This document shows, piece after piece, positions 1 through 7,408 of a stretch of 27,288 bases of DNA. Source of the DNA: Lachnospiraceae bacterium (GTDB taxonomy: Bacteria > Bacillota > Clostridia > Lachnospirales > Lachnospiraceae); contig CAADTT010000066.1 of assembly GCA_900752065.1 (NCBI GenBank), positions 1 to 27,288 of the forward strand. Reading direction: 5' to 3'. Below the pieces are notes generated by a model. That model did no database searches. It was not told the DNA's origin and was given only the letters and a program-made list of their open reading frames with translations. Numbering within the stretch: the first letter of the stretch is position 1; every line of letters starts with the position of its first letter. A program made the translations under genes and the position numbers.

Positions 1-144
1 AAAACGCTCCGCGAGGATCGCACTGCGGCGGAGTGGAATTATGTCGCTAAAGCGACCCGCCGCAGGCGGAGAATCCTGCGGAGCAGGATTCTTTTTCATA
101 GAAAAGTGCGTCTTATAAAAAATGCTCCGCAGGGATCACATTGC
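1..144. repeat. Diverged direct repeat pair around a hairpin and terminator
   Basis: The 26 bases at 1-26 recur at 119-144 with 21 of 26 identical, and all five differences are transitions. Between them lies a strong inverted repeat: CTGCGGCGG at 23-31 pairs with CCGCCGCAG at 57-65, with an inner GTCGCT (43-48)/AGCGAC (51-56) hairpin. A terminator-like hairpin follows. No coding sequence is visible in 1-328. The layout suggests an intergenic repeat element, possibly the end of an upstream operon; its identity is unknown to me. Confidence 0.5.
69..96 (+). terminator. Rho-independent terminator
   Basis: GAATCCTGC (71-79) and GCAGGATTC (83-91) form a 9-bp perfect stem, extendable by one A-T pair, with a GGA loop and a following run of five T. 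It would end a transcript entering from the left edge. The T run is on the + strand. Confidence 0.75.
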
Positions 145-328
145 AACGTATCGTTTCAAATCTAAAAAAACGGGACATGACAAGAAAGCCTCCCATGCAA
201 TCTGAGGTTTCTGTTTCGAAGTGGGACAAATATTGAATATTGCAGAAAAATATCATAAAATAACGATATATTCAAACGGAAGACCGGTATTTTCCTTTGC
301 ATTCAATGAAATGATGGAGGCGGAGCTT

Positions 329-886
329 ATGATATATCCAAAGATGCAGAATGATTTTTACTATGTAACATTAAAAGGCTGCCAAAAAACGAGATGGCTG
401 GCAGACGAGCGGGTAAAGAAAAGGTTTCTGAATGAACTGGTAAAGGCGCGGGACAGAGATGCCTTTCATGTGTATGCTTTCTGTATTCTTGACAAAGAAG
501 CGCATTTTCTTTTGAGTATTTCCAGGGGGAGGAATATCGGACCGGTCCTGACAAAGATGTCAGGGAAACTGATGAAAAGTTATCTGAGCCATTATCCTCT
601 GGGGAAGGAGAAGGCGAAGGCCGATGCTCAGCATTTATTCCCCGGAAACAGGACAGCAATTCTGGAGTATTGCTGTCAGATCCATCTGCTGGCAATAGGC
701 TGTGCAGAAAAAATCAGGGATTACTGGTGGAGCAGTTATGTGGAATATCTGCACAAAAACACTACAGGACTGACGGAGACACAGGTGATTCTTGAAGCAC
801 TGGATGCGGAACCCCGCCGGGCAATACAGAAATTTGTGCAGTATCATGAGAAATACCGTTACCGTTCAGTCAATGCCGAACGGTAA
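329..886 (+). CDS. RAYT-like (Y1_Tnp family) protein with degenerate catalytic motif
   Basis: The 185-residue protein matches the pattern of REP-associated tyrosine transposases (IS200-like Y1 fold): an N-terminal strand (FYYVTLKG, 10-17), then a VYAFCILDKEAHFLL segment (48-62), and a late WWSSYVEYL motif (133-141) equivalent to the family's WSSYREYL. In active members the second block carries an HUH motif (NHVHLL); here the first His is Glu57 and only His59 remains, and the usual segment around the catalytic Tyr is shortened, so I expect no nickase activity. I chose ATG 329 because GGAGG at 316-320 precedes it; an upstream in-frame GTG at 221 would add 36 residues. The last residues and the stop lie inside the 858-887 hairpin element, which seems to have replaced the original C-terminus. 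It could be a decaying or a domesticated DNA-binding protein. Confidence 0.7.
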   Translation: MIYPKMQNDFYYVTLKGCQKTRWLADERVKKRFLNELVKARDRDAFHVYAFCILDKEAHFLLSISRGRNIGPVLTKMSGKLMKSYLSHYPLGKEKAKADAQHLFPGNRTAILEYCCQIHLLAIGCAEKIRDYWWSSYVEYLHKNTTGLTETQVILEALDAEPRRAIQKFVQYHEKYRYRSVNAER

Positions 887-887
887 C
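858..887. repeat. Short GTTAC-ended hairpin element (solo form)
   Basis: GTTACCGTTC (858-867) and GAACGGTAAC (878-887) are perfect 10-bp inverted repeats around a 10-nt loop. The flanks are GAAATACC (850-857) and AAAATACC (888-895), a direct repeat matching at 7 of 8 positions, as expected for a target duplication. It supplies the stop codon of the RAYT-like gene. It has the shape of the first hairpin of the larger elements at 899 and 18870, so I interpret it as a solo derivative. No T run follows, so it is not a normal terminator. Confidence 0.65.
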
Positions 888-898
888 AAAATACCTTC

Positions 899-1030
899 GT
901 AACTGTTCAGTATCTTCACAGTTACGATGCAAAATCCATTAAAATCGTCTTCGACGATGGGATTTTGCGCCCTTGAATCATGATCTTACGGCCTCAGCAG
1001 CAAGTGCTTCGGCCTGTGCTGAACAGTTAC
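899..1030. mobile_element. 132-bp GTAAC-ended structured element, copy 1
   Basis: Terminal inverted repeats GTAACTGTTCAG (899-910) and CTGAACAGTTAC (1019-1030) are perfect over 12 bp, and the element is flanked by perfect 8-bp direct repeats ATACCTTC (891-898 and 1031-1038). Inside are a local hairpin (GTAACTGT 899-906 with ACAGTTAC 918-925), a second hairpin (GCAAAATCC 929-937 with GGATTTTGC 960-968, containing ATCGTC/GACGAT), a linker TTGAATCATGATCTTA (973-988), and a third imperfect hairpin (990-1014) with a 5-nt loop. It has no ORF. The architecture and linker recur at 18870-19014. It looks like a non-autonomous mobile element; the mobilising enzyme is not evident. Confidence 0.75.
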
Positions 1031-1128
1031 ATACCTTCTATATATAAGAAACGGGACAGAAAAGAAAAGATGACGGAAAAAATAAAGATTTCCTGAATTT
1101 CGGGGTGTATATTTTCCTGAAAAAGTCC

Positions 1129-1157
1129 TTGACATAGCGCAGGGCTATCCGTATAAT
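1129..1157 (+). promoter_or_regulatory. Consensus sigma-A promoter of rpsL operon
   Basis: TTGACA (1129-1134), a 17-bp spacer and TATAAT (1152-1157) give a perfect consensus, fitting a highly expressed ribosomal operon. TTTCCTGAA occurs twice upstream (1089-1097 and 1113-1121, 24 bp apart). The leader before rpsL is about 80 nt and holds a weak GTGCG/CGCAC stem. Confidence 0.9.
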
Positions 1158-1245
1158 AATGGAGTGTGCGTGAAAACACATCTTTTTTTGCGCACCCATA
1201 AAACAGACATTGACAGCAACCACATTCTAACAGGAGGTGAATAGA

Positions 1246-1668
1246 ATGCCAACATTTAATCAGTTAGTAAGAAAAGGTCGTCAGACTTCTGAGAAGAAAT
1301 CTACTGCACCGGCTCTGCAAAAAGGATTTAATTCCCTGCAGAAGAAGAGCACAAACGTATCTGCACCGCAGAAGAGAGGTGTGTGTACAGCAGTTAAGAC
1401 AGCTACCCCTAAGAAGCCGAACTCAGCGCTTAGAAAAATCGCCAGAGTACGTCTTTCCAACGGCATCGAGGTAACAAGCTATATTCCGGGTGAGGGACAC
1501 AACCTTCAGGAGCACAGCGTTGTTCTGATTCGTGGAGGAAGGGTAAAAGACTTACCAGGTACCAGATACCACATTATCCGTGGAACGTTGGATACGGCAG
1601 GCGTGGCTAAGAGAAGACAGGCACGTTCCAAATACGGCGCTAAGAGACCGAAAGACGCTAAGAAATAA
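1246..1668 (+). CDS. rpsL: 30S ribosomal protein S12
   Basis: This 140-residue protein is the decoding-site protein of the small ribosomal subunit and first gene of the streptomycin operon. The universal blocks TPKKPNSALRK and GEGHNLQEHSVVLIRGGRVKDLPG are intact, including the lysines where streptomycin-resistance changes usually arise, so the allele looks wild type. It carries the extra N-terminal segment (around residues 25-40) typical of Gram-positive S12. I use ATG 1246 rather than the in-frame GTG 1237, because AGGAGGTG (1232-1239) lies at correct spacing before 1246 and the protein then starts MPTFNQLVRK as in the family. A 183-bp spacer with no obvious terminator leads to rpsG. Confidence 0.98.
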   Translation: MPTFNQLVRKGRQTSEKKSTAPALQKGFNSLQKKSTNVSAPQKRGVCTAVKTATPKKPNSALRKIARVRLSNGIEVTSYIPGEGHNLQEHSVVLIRGGRVKDLPGTRYHIIRGTLDTAGVAKRRQARSKYGAKRPKDAKK

Positions 1669-1851
1669 TCGTAACAAAGTAACGCATTTGTATCACTAAC
1701 AGAACTATAGTTGTGCCGGATGATATATTCACCAGGTGGTTGCAGGTTAATATAGAAGTCCTGGTATGCACACAATAGAACGACACATTGTGAGTACCGA
1801 TGATTTAATCAAACGGCAGAGGCCGTACCATTAATTAAGGAGGGAAGTACC

Positions 1852-2322
1852 GTGCCACGTAAAGGACATACTCAGAAAAGAGACGTTTTAGCAGATCCGT
1901 TATACAATAATAAAGTGGTTACCAAGCTTATCAATAACATTATGTTAGATGGTAAGAAGGGTGTTGCACAGAAAATCGTATACGGTGCATTTAACAGAGT
2001 TGAAGAGAAATCCGGCAAGCCGGCAATCGAAGTTTTCGAAGAGGCAATGAACAACATCATGCCAGTACTTGAAGTAAAAGCAAGACGTATCGGTGGAGCT
2101 ACCTATCAGGTGCCGATCGAGGTAAGAGCTGACAGACGTCAGGCTCTGGCTCTTCGCTGGATCACCTTATATTCTCGTAAGAGAGGCGAGAAGACCATGC
2201 AGGAGAGACTTGCAAACGAGATTCTGGATGCTGCAAACAACACAGGAGCATCTGTAAAGAAGAAAGAAGACATGCATAAAATGGCAGAAGCGAATAAGGC
2301 ATTTGCTCATTATCGCTTCTAA
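1852..2322 (+). CDS. rpsG: 30S ribosomal protein S7
   Basis: The 156-residue protein is the S7 assembly protein that nucleates the head of the 30S subunit and binds 16S rRNA. It begins MPRKGHTQKRDVL and contains the conserved EVKARRIGGATYQVPIEV block (residues 75-92), at the usual bacterial length. It starts with GTG after AAGGAGGG (1838-1845). Its stop is 17 nt before fusA, consistent with cotranscription. The 183-bp gap to rpsL has small inverted repeats (CGGC/GCCG near 1814-1825), but no promoter I can support. Confidence 0.98.
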   Translation: MPRKGHTQKRDVLADPLYNNKVVTKLINNIMLDGKKGVAQKIVYGAFNRVEEKSGKPAIEVFEEAMNNIMPVLEVKARRIGGATYQVPIEVRADRRQALALRWITLYSRKRGEKTMQERLANEILDAANNTGASVKKKEDMHKMAEANKAFAHYRF

Positions 2323-2339
2323 TATAGGAGGAGAAGACC

Positions 2340-4457
2340 TTGGCTGGAAGAGAATATCCATTAGAGAGAACCAGGAATATTGGTATTATGGCTCATATCG
2401 ATGCGGGTAAGACCACACTGACAGAGCGTATCCTGTATTATACTGGTGTAAACTACAAAATCGGTGATACTCATGAAGGTACTGCTACCATGGACTGGAT
2501 GGAGCAGGAGCAGGAAAGAGGTATCACAATTACTTCAGCCGCTACTACCTGTCACTGGACACAGCAGGAAAACTGCAAAGCAAAACCGGGCGCTTTAGAG
2601 CATCGTATCAACATCATTGATACTCCGGGCCACGTTGACTTTACGGTAGAGGTTGAGCGTTCCTTACGTGTACTTGACGGTGCTGTCGGCGTGTTCTGCG
2701 CAAAGGGCGGCGTTGAGCCCCAGTCAGAGAACGTATGGCGTCAGGCGGACACCTACAATGTACCCCGTATGGCATTCATCAATAAGATGGATATCCTGGG
2801 TGCAGATTTTTATGGTGCCGTAGAGCAGATTAAGACAAGATTAGGGAAAAATGCCATCTGTCTCCAGCTTCCGATTGGTAAAGAAGATGAGTTCAAGGGC
2901 ATTATTGACCTGTTCGAAATGAAAGCATATATCTACAACGACGATAAGGGTGAAGACATCTCTATCGTAGATATTCCGGAAGATATGCAGGATGATGCAG
3001 AGCTGTACCGTACCGAACTGGTAGAGAAGGTATGTGAGCTGGATGATGATCTGATGATGGAGTATCTGGAAGGGGAAGAGCCGTCTGTAGAGGCTATGAA
3101 AGCTGTGCTTCGTAAAGCGACATGTGAGTGCCAGGCAATCCCGGTATGCTGCGGTTCCGCTTACAGGAACAAGGGCGTACAGAAGCTTCTGGATGCAATT
3201 CTGGAGTATATGCCGGCTCCGACAGATATCCCGGCAATCAAGGGAACTGACATGGATGGAAACGAAGTAGAGAGACATTCCTCTGATGCAGAGCCGTTCT
3301 CCGCACTGGCGTTCAAGATCATGGCAGACCCGTTCGTAGGTAAGCTGGCATTCTTCCGTGTATATTCAGGAACTATGAATTCTGGTTCTTATGTATTAAA
3401 TGCAACAAAGGGCAAGAAAGAGCGTGTTGGACGTATCCTTCAGATGCATGCCAACAAGAGACAGGAGCTCGACAAGGTATATTCAGGAGATATCGCAGCA
3501 GCGGTAGGATTTAAGTTCACAACAACAGGTGATACCATCTGTGACGAGCAGCATCCAGTAATCCTGGAGTCCATGGAGTTCCCGGAGCCGGTTATCGAGC
3601 TGGCGATCGAGCCCAAGACAAAGGCAGGACAGGGTAAGATGGGTGAGGCTCTTGCAAAACTCGCAGAGGAAGACCCGACCTTCCGTGCTCATACAAATCA
3701 GGAGACAGGCCAGACCATCATTGCAGGTATGGGTGAGCTCCATCTGGAGATCATCGTAGACCGTCTGCTCCGTGAGTTCAAGGTAGAGGCTAACGTAGGT
3801 GCTCCGCAGGTTGCTTATAAGGAGACATTTACAAAAGAAGTTACCGTGGACAGCAAATATGCGAAGCAGTCCGGTGGACGTGGTCAGTATGGTCACTGTA
3901 AAGTTATCTTCACACCGATGGATCCGAACGGCGAAGAGACCTTCAAGTTCGAGTCTACCGTTGTCGGCGGTGCGATTCCGAAGGAATACATTCCGGCAGT
4001 CGGAGAAGGTATTGAAGAGGCAGCAAAAGCAGGTATCCTCGGCGGATTCCCGGTACTGGGCGTACATGCAAATGTATACGACGGTTCCTACCATGAAGTC
4101 GACTCCAGTGAGATGGCATTCCATATCGCAGGTTCCATGGCGTTTAAGGATGCTATGAAGAAGGGCGACGCAATCCTGCTTGAGCCGATCATGAAGGTAG
4201 AAGTAACCATGCCGGAAGAGTACATGGGTGATGTAATCGGAGATATCAACTCACGCCGTGGACGTATCGAGGGTATGGATGACATCGGCGGCGGTAAGAT
4301 CGTTCGTGGTTATGTTCCGCTGGCAGAGATGTTCGGATACTCTACAGACCTTCGTTCCAAGACACAGGGGCGTGGTAACTACTCCATGTTCTTTGAGAAG
4401 TACGAGCCGGTTCCCAAGTCTGTACAGGAGAAGGTACTGAGCGCAAAAGGAAAATAA
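2340..4457 (+). CDS. fusA: Elongation factor G
   Basis: This 705-residue translational GTPase drives tRNA-mRNA translocation and, with RRF, ribosome recycling. The G1 motif AHIDAGKTT, switch region RGITITSAATT, G3 DTPGHVDF and G4 NKMD are all present, followed by the domain IV hallmark SGGRGQYGH and the C-terminal domain V. The start is TTG at 2340, 6 nt after AGGAGGAG (2326-2333). It follows rpsG closely in the classical str operon order. No truncation or unusual residue was noticed. Confidence 0.98.
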   Translation: MAGREYPLERTRNIGIMAHIDAGKTTLTERILYYTGVNYKIGDTHEGTATMDWMEQEQERGITITSAATTCHWTQQENCKAKPGALEHRINIIDTPGHVDFTVEVERSLRVLDGAVGVFCAKGGVEPQSENVWRQADTYNVPRMAFINKMDILGADFYGAVEQIKTRLGKNAICLQLPIGKEDEFKGIIDLFEMKAYIYNDDKGEDISIVDIPEDMQDDAELYRTELVEKVCELDDDLMMEYLEGEEPSVEAMKAVLRKATCECQAIPVCCGSAYRNKGVQKLLDAILEYMPAPTDIPAIKGTDMDGNEVERHSSDAEPFSALAFKIMADPFVGKLAFFRVYSGTMNSGSYVLNATKGKKERVGRILQMHANKRQELDKVYSGDIAAAVGFKFTTTGDTICDEQHPVILESMEFPEPVIELAIEPKTKAGQGKMGEALAKLAEEDPTFRAHTNQETGQTIIAGMGELHLEIIVDRLLREFKVEANVGAPQVAYKETFTKEVTVDSKYAKQSGGRGQYGHCKVIFTPMDPNGEETFKFESTVVGGAIPKEYIPAVGEGIEEAAKAGILGGFPVLGVHANVYDGSYHEVDSSEMAFHIAGSMAFKDAMKKGDAILLEPIMKVEVTMPEEYMGDVIGDINSRRGRIEGMDDIGGGKIVRGYVPLAEMFGYSTDLRSKTQGRGNYSMFFEKYEPVPKSVQEKVLSAKGK

Positions 4458-4488
4458 GCATAAAAAGCATTTATTATGAAAATTAGGC

Positions 4489-4517
4489 TTGAAAATATCT
4501 GTGTTTTGAAATATAAT
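4489..4517 (+). promoter_or_regulatory. Sigma-A promoter of tuf
   Basis: TTGAAA (4489-4494), a 17-bp spacer and TATAAT (4512-4517) sit just after fusA. The transcript would have a leader of about 150 nt before tuf, containing an imperfect CTCGC (4542-4546)/GCGAG (4562-4566) hairpin and an AAAGC/GCTTT stem-like stretch near 4596-4620. tuf can thus be expressed independently of the str operon. Confidence 0.8.
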
Positions 4518-4673
4518 CAGAAATAGCCTATGTGTTTTAATCTCGCCAATCAGACTCAGGCGCGAGGATTGTAGCGGGATTATGAGCAAGTTGTAAAGCG
4601 GATTGCGAATATCTGCTTTGAAGGAAAACAAAAAAGCCGAAGAGGCACATATTTATCAAGGAGGACATTCAAA

Positions 4674-5867
4674 ATGGCTAAAGCTAAATTTGAAAGAACG
4701 AAACCGCATTGTAATATTGGTACCATCGGACACGTTGACCATGGTAAAACCACACTGACAGCAGCAATCACAAAGGTACTTTCCGAGAGAGTTGCTGGTA
4801 ACACAGCTACAGACTTCGAAAACATTGATAAGGCTCCGGAAGAGAGAGAGCGTGGTATTACAATTTCTACCGCTCACGTTGAGTATGAGACAGAGAAGAG
4901 ACATTACGCACACGTTGACTGCCCAGGGCATGCTGACTACGTTAAGAACATGATCACCGGTGCTGCTCAGATGGACGGCGCTATCCTTGTAGTAGCTGCT
5001 ACAGACGGAGTTATGGCTCAGACAAAAGAGCACATCCTTCTTTCCCGTCAGGTAGGCGTTCCTTACATCGTAGTATTCATGAACAAATGTGATATGGTAG
5101 ACGATGAGGAGCTTCTTGAGCTGGTAGACATGGAGATCCGTGAGCTGCTGAATGAGTATGAGTTCCCGGGTGATGACACACCGATCATTCAGGGTTCTGC
5201 TCTGAAGGCTCTGGAAGATCCGAAGAGCGAGTGGGCTGATAAGATCATGGAGCTGATGGATGCTGTTGACGAGTGGATTCCGGATCCGAAGCGTGCGACA
5301 GATCAGCCGTTCCTGATGCCGGTCGAGGACGTATTCACGATCACAGGTCGTGGTACTGTTGCAACTGGTAGAGTAGAGCGTGGTGTTCTGCACATCAACG
5401 AAGAAGTTGAGATCGTTGGTATCAAAGAAGAGATTAAGAAGACAACCGTAACCGGTATCGAGATGTTCCGTAAACTCCTTGACGAAGGCCAGGCTGGTGA
5501 TAACATCGGTGCTCTGCTTCGTGGTATCAAGAGAGAGGAAATCGAGAGAGGTCAGGTTCTGGTTAAACCGGGCACAATCAAATGCCATACAAAATTCACA
5601 GCTCAGGTTTACGTTCTGACAAAAGACGAGGGTGGACGTCATACACCGTTCTTCAACAACTATCGTCCGCAATTCTACTTCAGAACAACTGACGTAACAG
5701 GCGTTATCAACCTTCCGGAAGGCACAGAGATGTGCATGCCTGGCGATAACGTAGAGATGACCATCGAGCTGATTCATCCGATCGCTATGGAGCAGGGTCT
5801 TACATTCGCTATCCGTGAGGGTGGACGTACTGTTGGATCAGGCCGTGTTGCTACAATCATCGAGTAA
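4674..5867 (+). CDS. tuf: Elongation factor Tu
   Basis: The 397-residue GTPase delivers aminoacyl-tRNA to the ribosome. G1 GHVDHGKTT, switch I RERGITI, G3 DCPGHADY and G4 NKCD are intact, and the C-terminus GGRTVGSGRVATIIE is canonical. Thr386 in that segment corresponds to the threonine that the phage toxin Doc phosphorylates in E. coli EF-Tu (Thr382). ATG 4674 follows AAGGAGG (4658-4664). It is separated from fusA by 216 bp with its own promoter and is followed by a strong terminator. Confidence 0.98.
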   Translation: MAKAKFERTKPHCNIGTIGHVDHGKTTLTAAITKVLSERVAGNTATDFENIDKAPEERERGITISTAHVEYETEKRHYAHVDCPGHADYVKNMITGAAQMDGAILVVAATDGVMAQTKEHILLSRQVGVPYIVVFMNKCDMVDDEELLELVDMEIRELLNEYEFPGDDTPIIQGSALKALEDPKSEWADKIMELMDAVDEWIPDPKRATDQPFLMPVEDVFTITGRGTVATGRVERGVLHINEEVEIVGIKEEIKKTTVTGIEMFRKLLDEGQAGDNIGALLRGIKREEIERGQVLVKPGTIKCHTKFTAQVYVLTKDEGGRHTPFFNNYRPQFYFRTTDVTGVINLPEGTEMCMPGDNVEMTIELIHPIAMEQGLTFAIREGGRTVGSGRVATIIE

Positions 5868-5883
5868 TTATAAATACAATAAA

Positions 5884-5922
5884 ATGGGGGCGTTTCCGCT
5901 AAGGAAGCGCCCCCATCTTTGG
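5884..5922 (+). terminator. Terminator of tuf
   Basis: Arms at 5884-5897 and 5903-5916 form a 14-bp stem (GGGGGCG core, one G-T wobble) with a 5-nt GCTAA loop, followed by a T-rich CTTTGGTT. It lies 16 nt after the tuf stop. Confidence 0.9.
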
Positions 5923-6039
5923 TTACTGCACTCTGCTCCATAATCTCTGCTTAAATGCCCGGATCGTCCCAGGAGTTCCAGAACCCCATAGATGATAAAT
6001 GAGATGGATGGAAGAAAGAAGAAGGATGCAATTTAAAGA

Positions 6040-6068
6040 TTGACAAAATACTGACCGGAAAGTAGGAT
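6040..6068 (+). promoter_or_regulatory. Sigma-A promoter of the YgjP-like gene
   Basis: TTGACA (6040-6045), a 17-bp spacer and TAGGAT (6063-6068) lie about 50 bp before ATG 6122. Nothing else is evident in 5923-6039. Confidence 0.75.
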
Positions 6069-6121
6069 AGAAACAGATGAAAAGGGATACAGATGTGAAA
6101 CAGAGGAAAAGGAAATAAAAG

Positions 6122-6688
6122 ATGGATGAAAAAATACAAATAAACGTGATACGAAGCAAACGGAAAACCATGTCCCTGGAAATCAAAGAGGATAGCACCG
6201 TGCTGGTAAGGGCGCCTTTCCGGATGGCGGATACAGAGATACAGAGGTTTGTACAGGAAAAATCGGAATGGATCGAAAAGCACCTGCAAATACAGCAGGA
6301 AAAGAAGAAAGCGGTACAGCAAGAGGGACGGCTGACGATGCAGGAGATCCAGGAGTTGGCGGACCGGGCATTGGCAGAAATACCGAAACGGGTAGCGTAT
6401 TATGCGCAGCTTTTGCAGGTGGATTATGGAAGGATTACGATTCGCAACCAAAAATCACGGTGGGGGAGCTGCAGCAGCAAGGGCAACCTGAATTTTAACT
6501 GTCTTCTGATGCTGACACCGCCCGAGATCATTGATTATGTGGTGGTTCACGAACTGTGCCATAGAAAAGAGATGAATCACTCGGCGCGGTTTTGGAATGA
6601 AGTGGAGAAGGTTCTGCCGGATTACAGAGAGCGGAGAGCGTGGCTGAAGGAACGCGGAGGGCGGCTGATCGCCAGAATGACGATGTAA
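6122..6688 (+). CDS. YgjP-like (DUF45/M48-type) zinc metallopeptidase
   Basis: The 188-residue cytosolic protein belongs to the YgjP/DUF45 metallopeptidase family. The zinc site is clear: HELCH (143-147) with a third ligand in NHSARFW (His153), preceded by the family block SRWGSCSSKGNLNFN (112-126). The N-terminal half (1-60) is the usual beta-rich region, then a charged helix at about 55-90. There is no signal peptide or membrane segment. The substrate is unknown; the fold relates it to SprT/WSS1-type proteases. It has its own promoter and terminator, so it is probably monocistronic. Confidence 0.9.
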   Translation: MDEKIQINVIRSKRKTMSLEIKEDSTVLVRAPFRMADTEIQRFVQEKSEWIEKHLQIQQEKKKAVQQEGRLTMQEIQELADRALAEIPKRVAYYAQLLQVDYGRITIRNQKSRWGSCSSKGNLNFNCLLMLTPPEIIDYVVVHELCHRKEMNHSARFWNEVEKVLPDYRERRAWLKERGGRLIARMTM

Positions 6689-6706
6689 GGATAAAGAGGA
6701 ATAGAG

Positions 6707-6740
6707 AAACTGTCGGTACAGAGGTTCCGGCAGTTTTTTC
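6707..6740 (+). terminator. Terminator after YgjP-like gene
   Basis: AACTGTCGG (6708-6716) pairs with CCGGCAGTT (6727-6735) through one T-G wobble, then a T-rich run. It lies 20 nt after the stop. Confidence 0.85.
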
Positions 6741-6804
6741 TTTTCCTGAGATTTTTCTGGATCTGGCAGGACAAAATGGGCGGCTGTTCCATCTAATAAG
6801 TATC

Positions 6805-6820
6805 AATAAGATATCTTATT
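6805..6820. promoter_or_regulatory. 16-bp perfect palindrome upstream of sigma gene
   Basis: AATAAGATATCTTATT is a perfect 16-bp palindrome ending about 12 bp before the ribosome site of the ECF sigma gene. It could be an operator, or a leader hairpin that influences translation. No confident sigma-A or ECF-type promoter was identified next to it. Confidence 0.4.
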
Positions 6821-6843
6821 CAGAACAAAGAAAGGGAGATAAG

Positions 6844-7338
6844 ATGTATTCACTGGTCAAGAGGGCAAAGAAGCGTGATAAGGAAGCGTTTCAGCAGCTA
6901 ATGATACAACAGGAGGAAGCATTGTTTAAGGTGGCGAAGGCGATTTTGAAAAATGATGAGGACGCGGCAGATGCCATGCAGGAGACAGCGCTTACCTGCT
7001 GGGAGAAAATTGGTACGCTGGAGAAGGACAGATATTTTAAGACCTGGTGTACACGGATCTTAATCAACCACTGTTATGCCATCCTCAGGCAGAGGGGGAA
7101 GGAGGCGGGAAATGAGGTATCGGAGCAGACGTTTTTTCAGGAAAAGGGGTATGACAGTACGGAATGGGATATGCTGTTTCAATGCCTGAGTGAAAAATAC
7201 CGTGTACTGATTCTTTTATATTATGTGCAGGGATATAAAACAAAAGAAATCGCAGAGATGCTGCAGGTGAACGAGAGCACCATCCGGGGAAGGCTGGCGA
7301 GAGCGAGAGAAAAGCTGGAACATATGTTGAAGAATTGA
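6844..7338 (+). CDS. ECF-type RNA polymerase sigma factor
   Basis: The 164-residue protein has sigma region 2 at about 5-75 (EAFQQLMIQQEEALFKVAKA, then the DAADAMQETALTCWEKI helix) and region 4.2 at about 110-160 (LSEKYRVLILLYYVQGYKTKEIAEML then a recognition helix ending RGRLARAREKL). The length fits the ECF group, and it should direct core polymerase to a stress or envelope regulon. ATG 6844 is preceded by AAGGGAG (6832-6838). The gene lies immediately before a DUF4179 membrane protein, the usual partner acting as anti-sigma factor. A hairpin (7350-7376) separates the two genes. Confidence 0.9.
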   Translation: MYSLVKRAKKRDKEAFQQLMIQQEEALFKVAKAILKNDEDAADAMQETALTCWEKIGTLEKDRYFKTWCTRILINHCYAILRQRGKEAGNEVSEQTFFQEKGYDSTEWDMLFQCLSEKYRVLILLYYVQGYKTKEIAEMLQVNESTIRGRLARAREKLEHMLKN

Positions 7339-7349
7339 CGCAACGGTGA

Positions 7350-7376
7350 GAGCGATGGCTGCCCGGCTCATTGCTC
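7350..7376 (+). other. Hairpin between sigma and anti-sigma genes
   Basis: GAGCGATG (7350-7357) and CATTGCTC (7369-7376) pair over 8 bp with one G-T wobble around an 11-nt loop. There is no T run. It sits in the 70-bp gap between the sigma and DUF4179 genes and might tune message stability or the ratio of the two proteins. Confidence 0.4.
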
Positions 7377-7408
7377 ATGGGAATAAACAGAGATGAGAGG
7401 TGATTTTA

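Noticed and set aside
221..328. 36-codon N-terminal extension of the RAYT-like gene from GTG 221
   Set aside because: No ribosome site before the GTG; GGAGG before ATG 329 and the family's usual N-terminus favour the shorter form.
899..1030. Interpreting the GTAAC element as a CRISPR repeat, tRNA or rho-independent terminator
   Set aside because: There is no repeat-spacer periodicity, no cloverleaf or CCA end, and no T run; borders with 8-bp direct repeats fit an insertion better.
3483..4124. 213-codon minus-strand frame inside fusA
   Set aside because: No ribosome site or recognisable protein, and fully antisense to fusA.
4656..5777. 373-codon open frame on the minus strand
   Set aside because: It lies antisense to tuf, and the translation is Cys-rich with no domain; a codon-bias shadow of a highly expressed gene.
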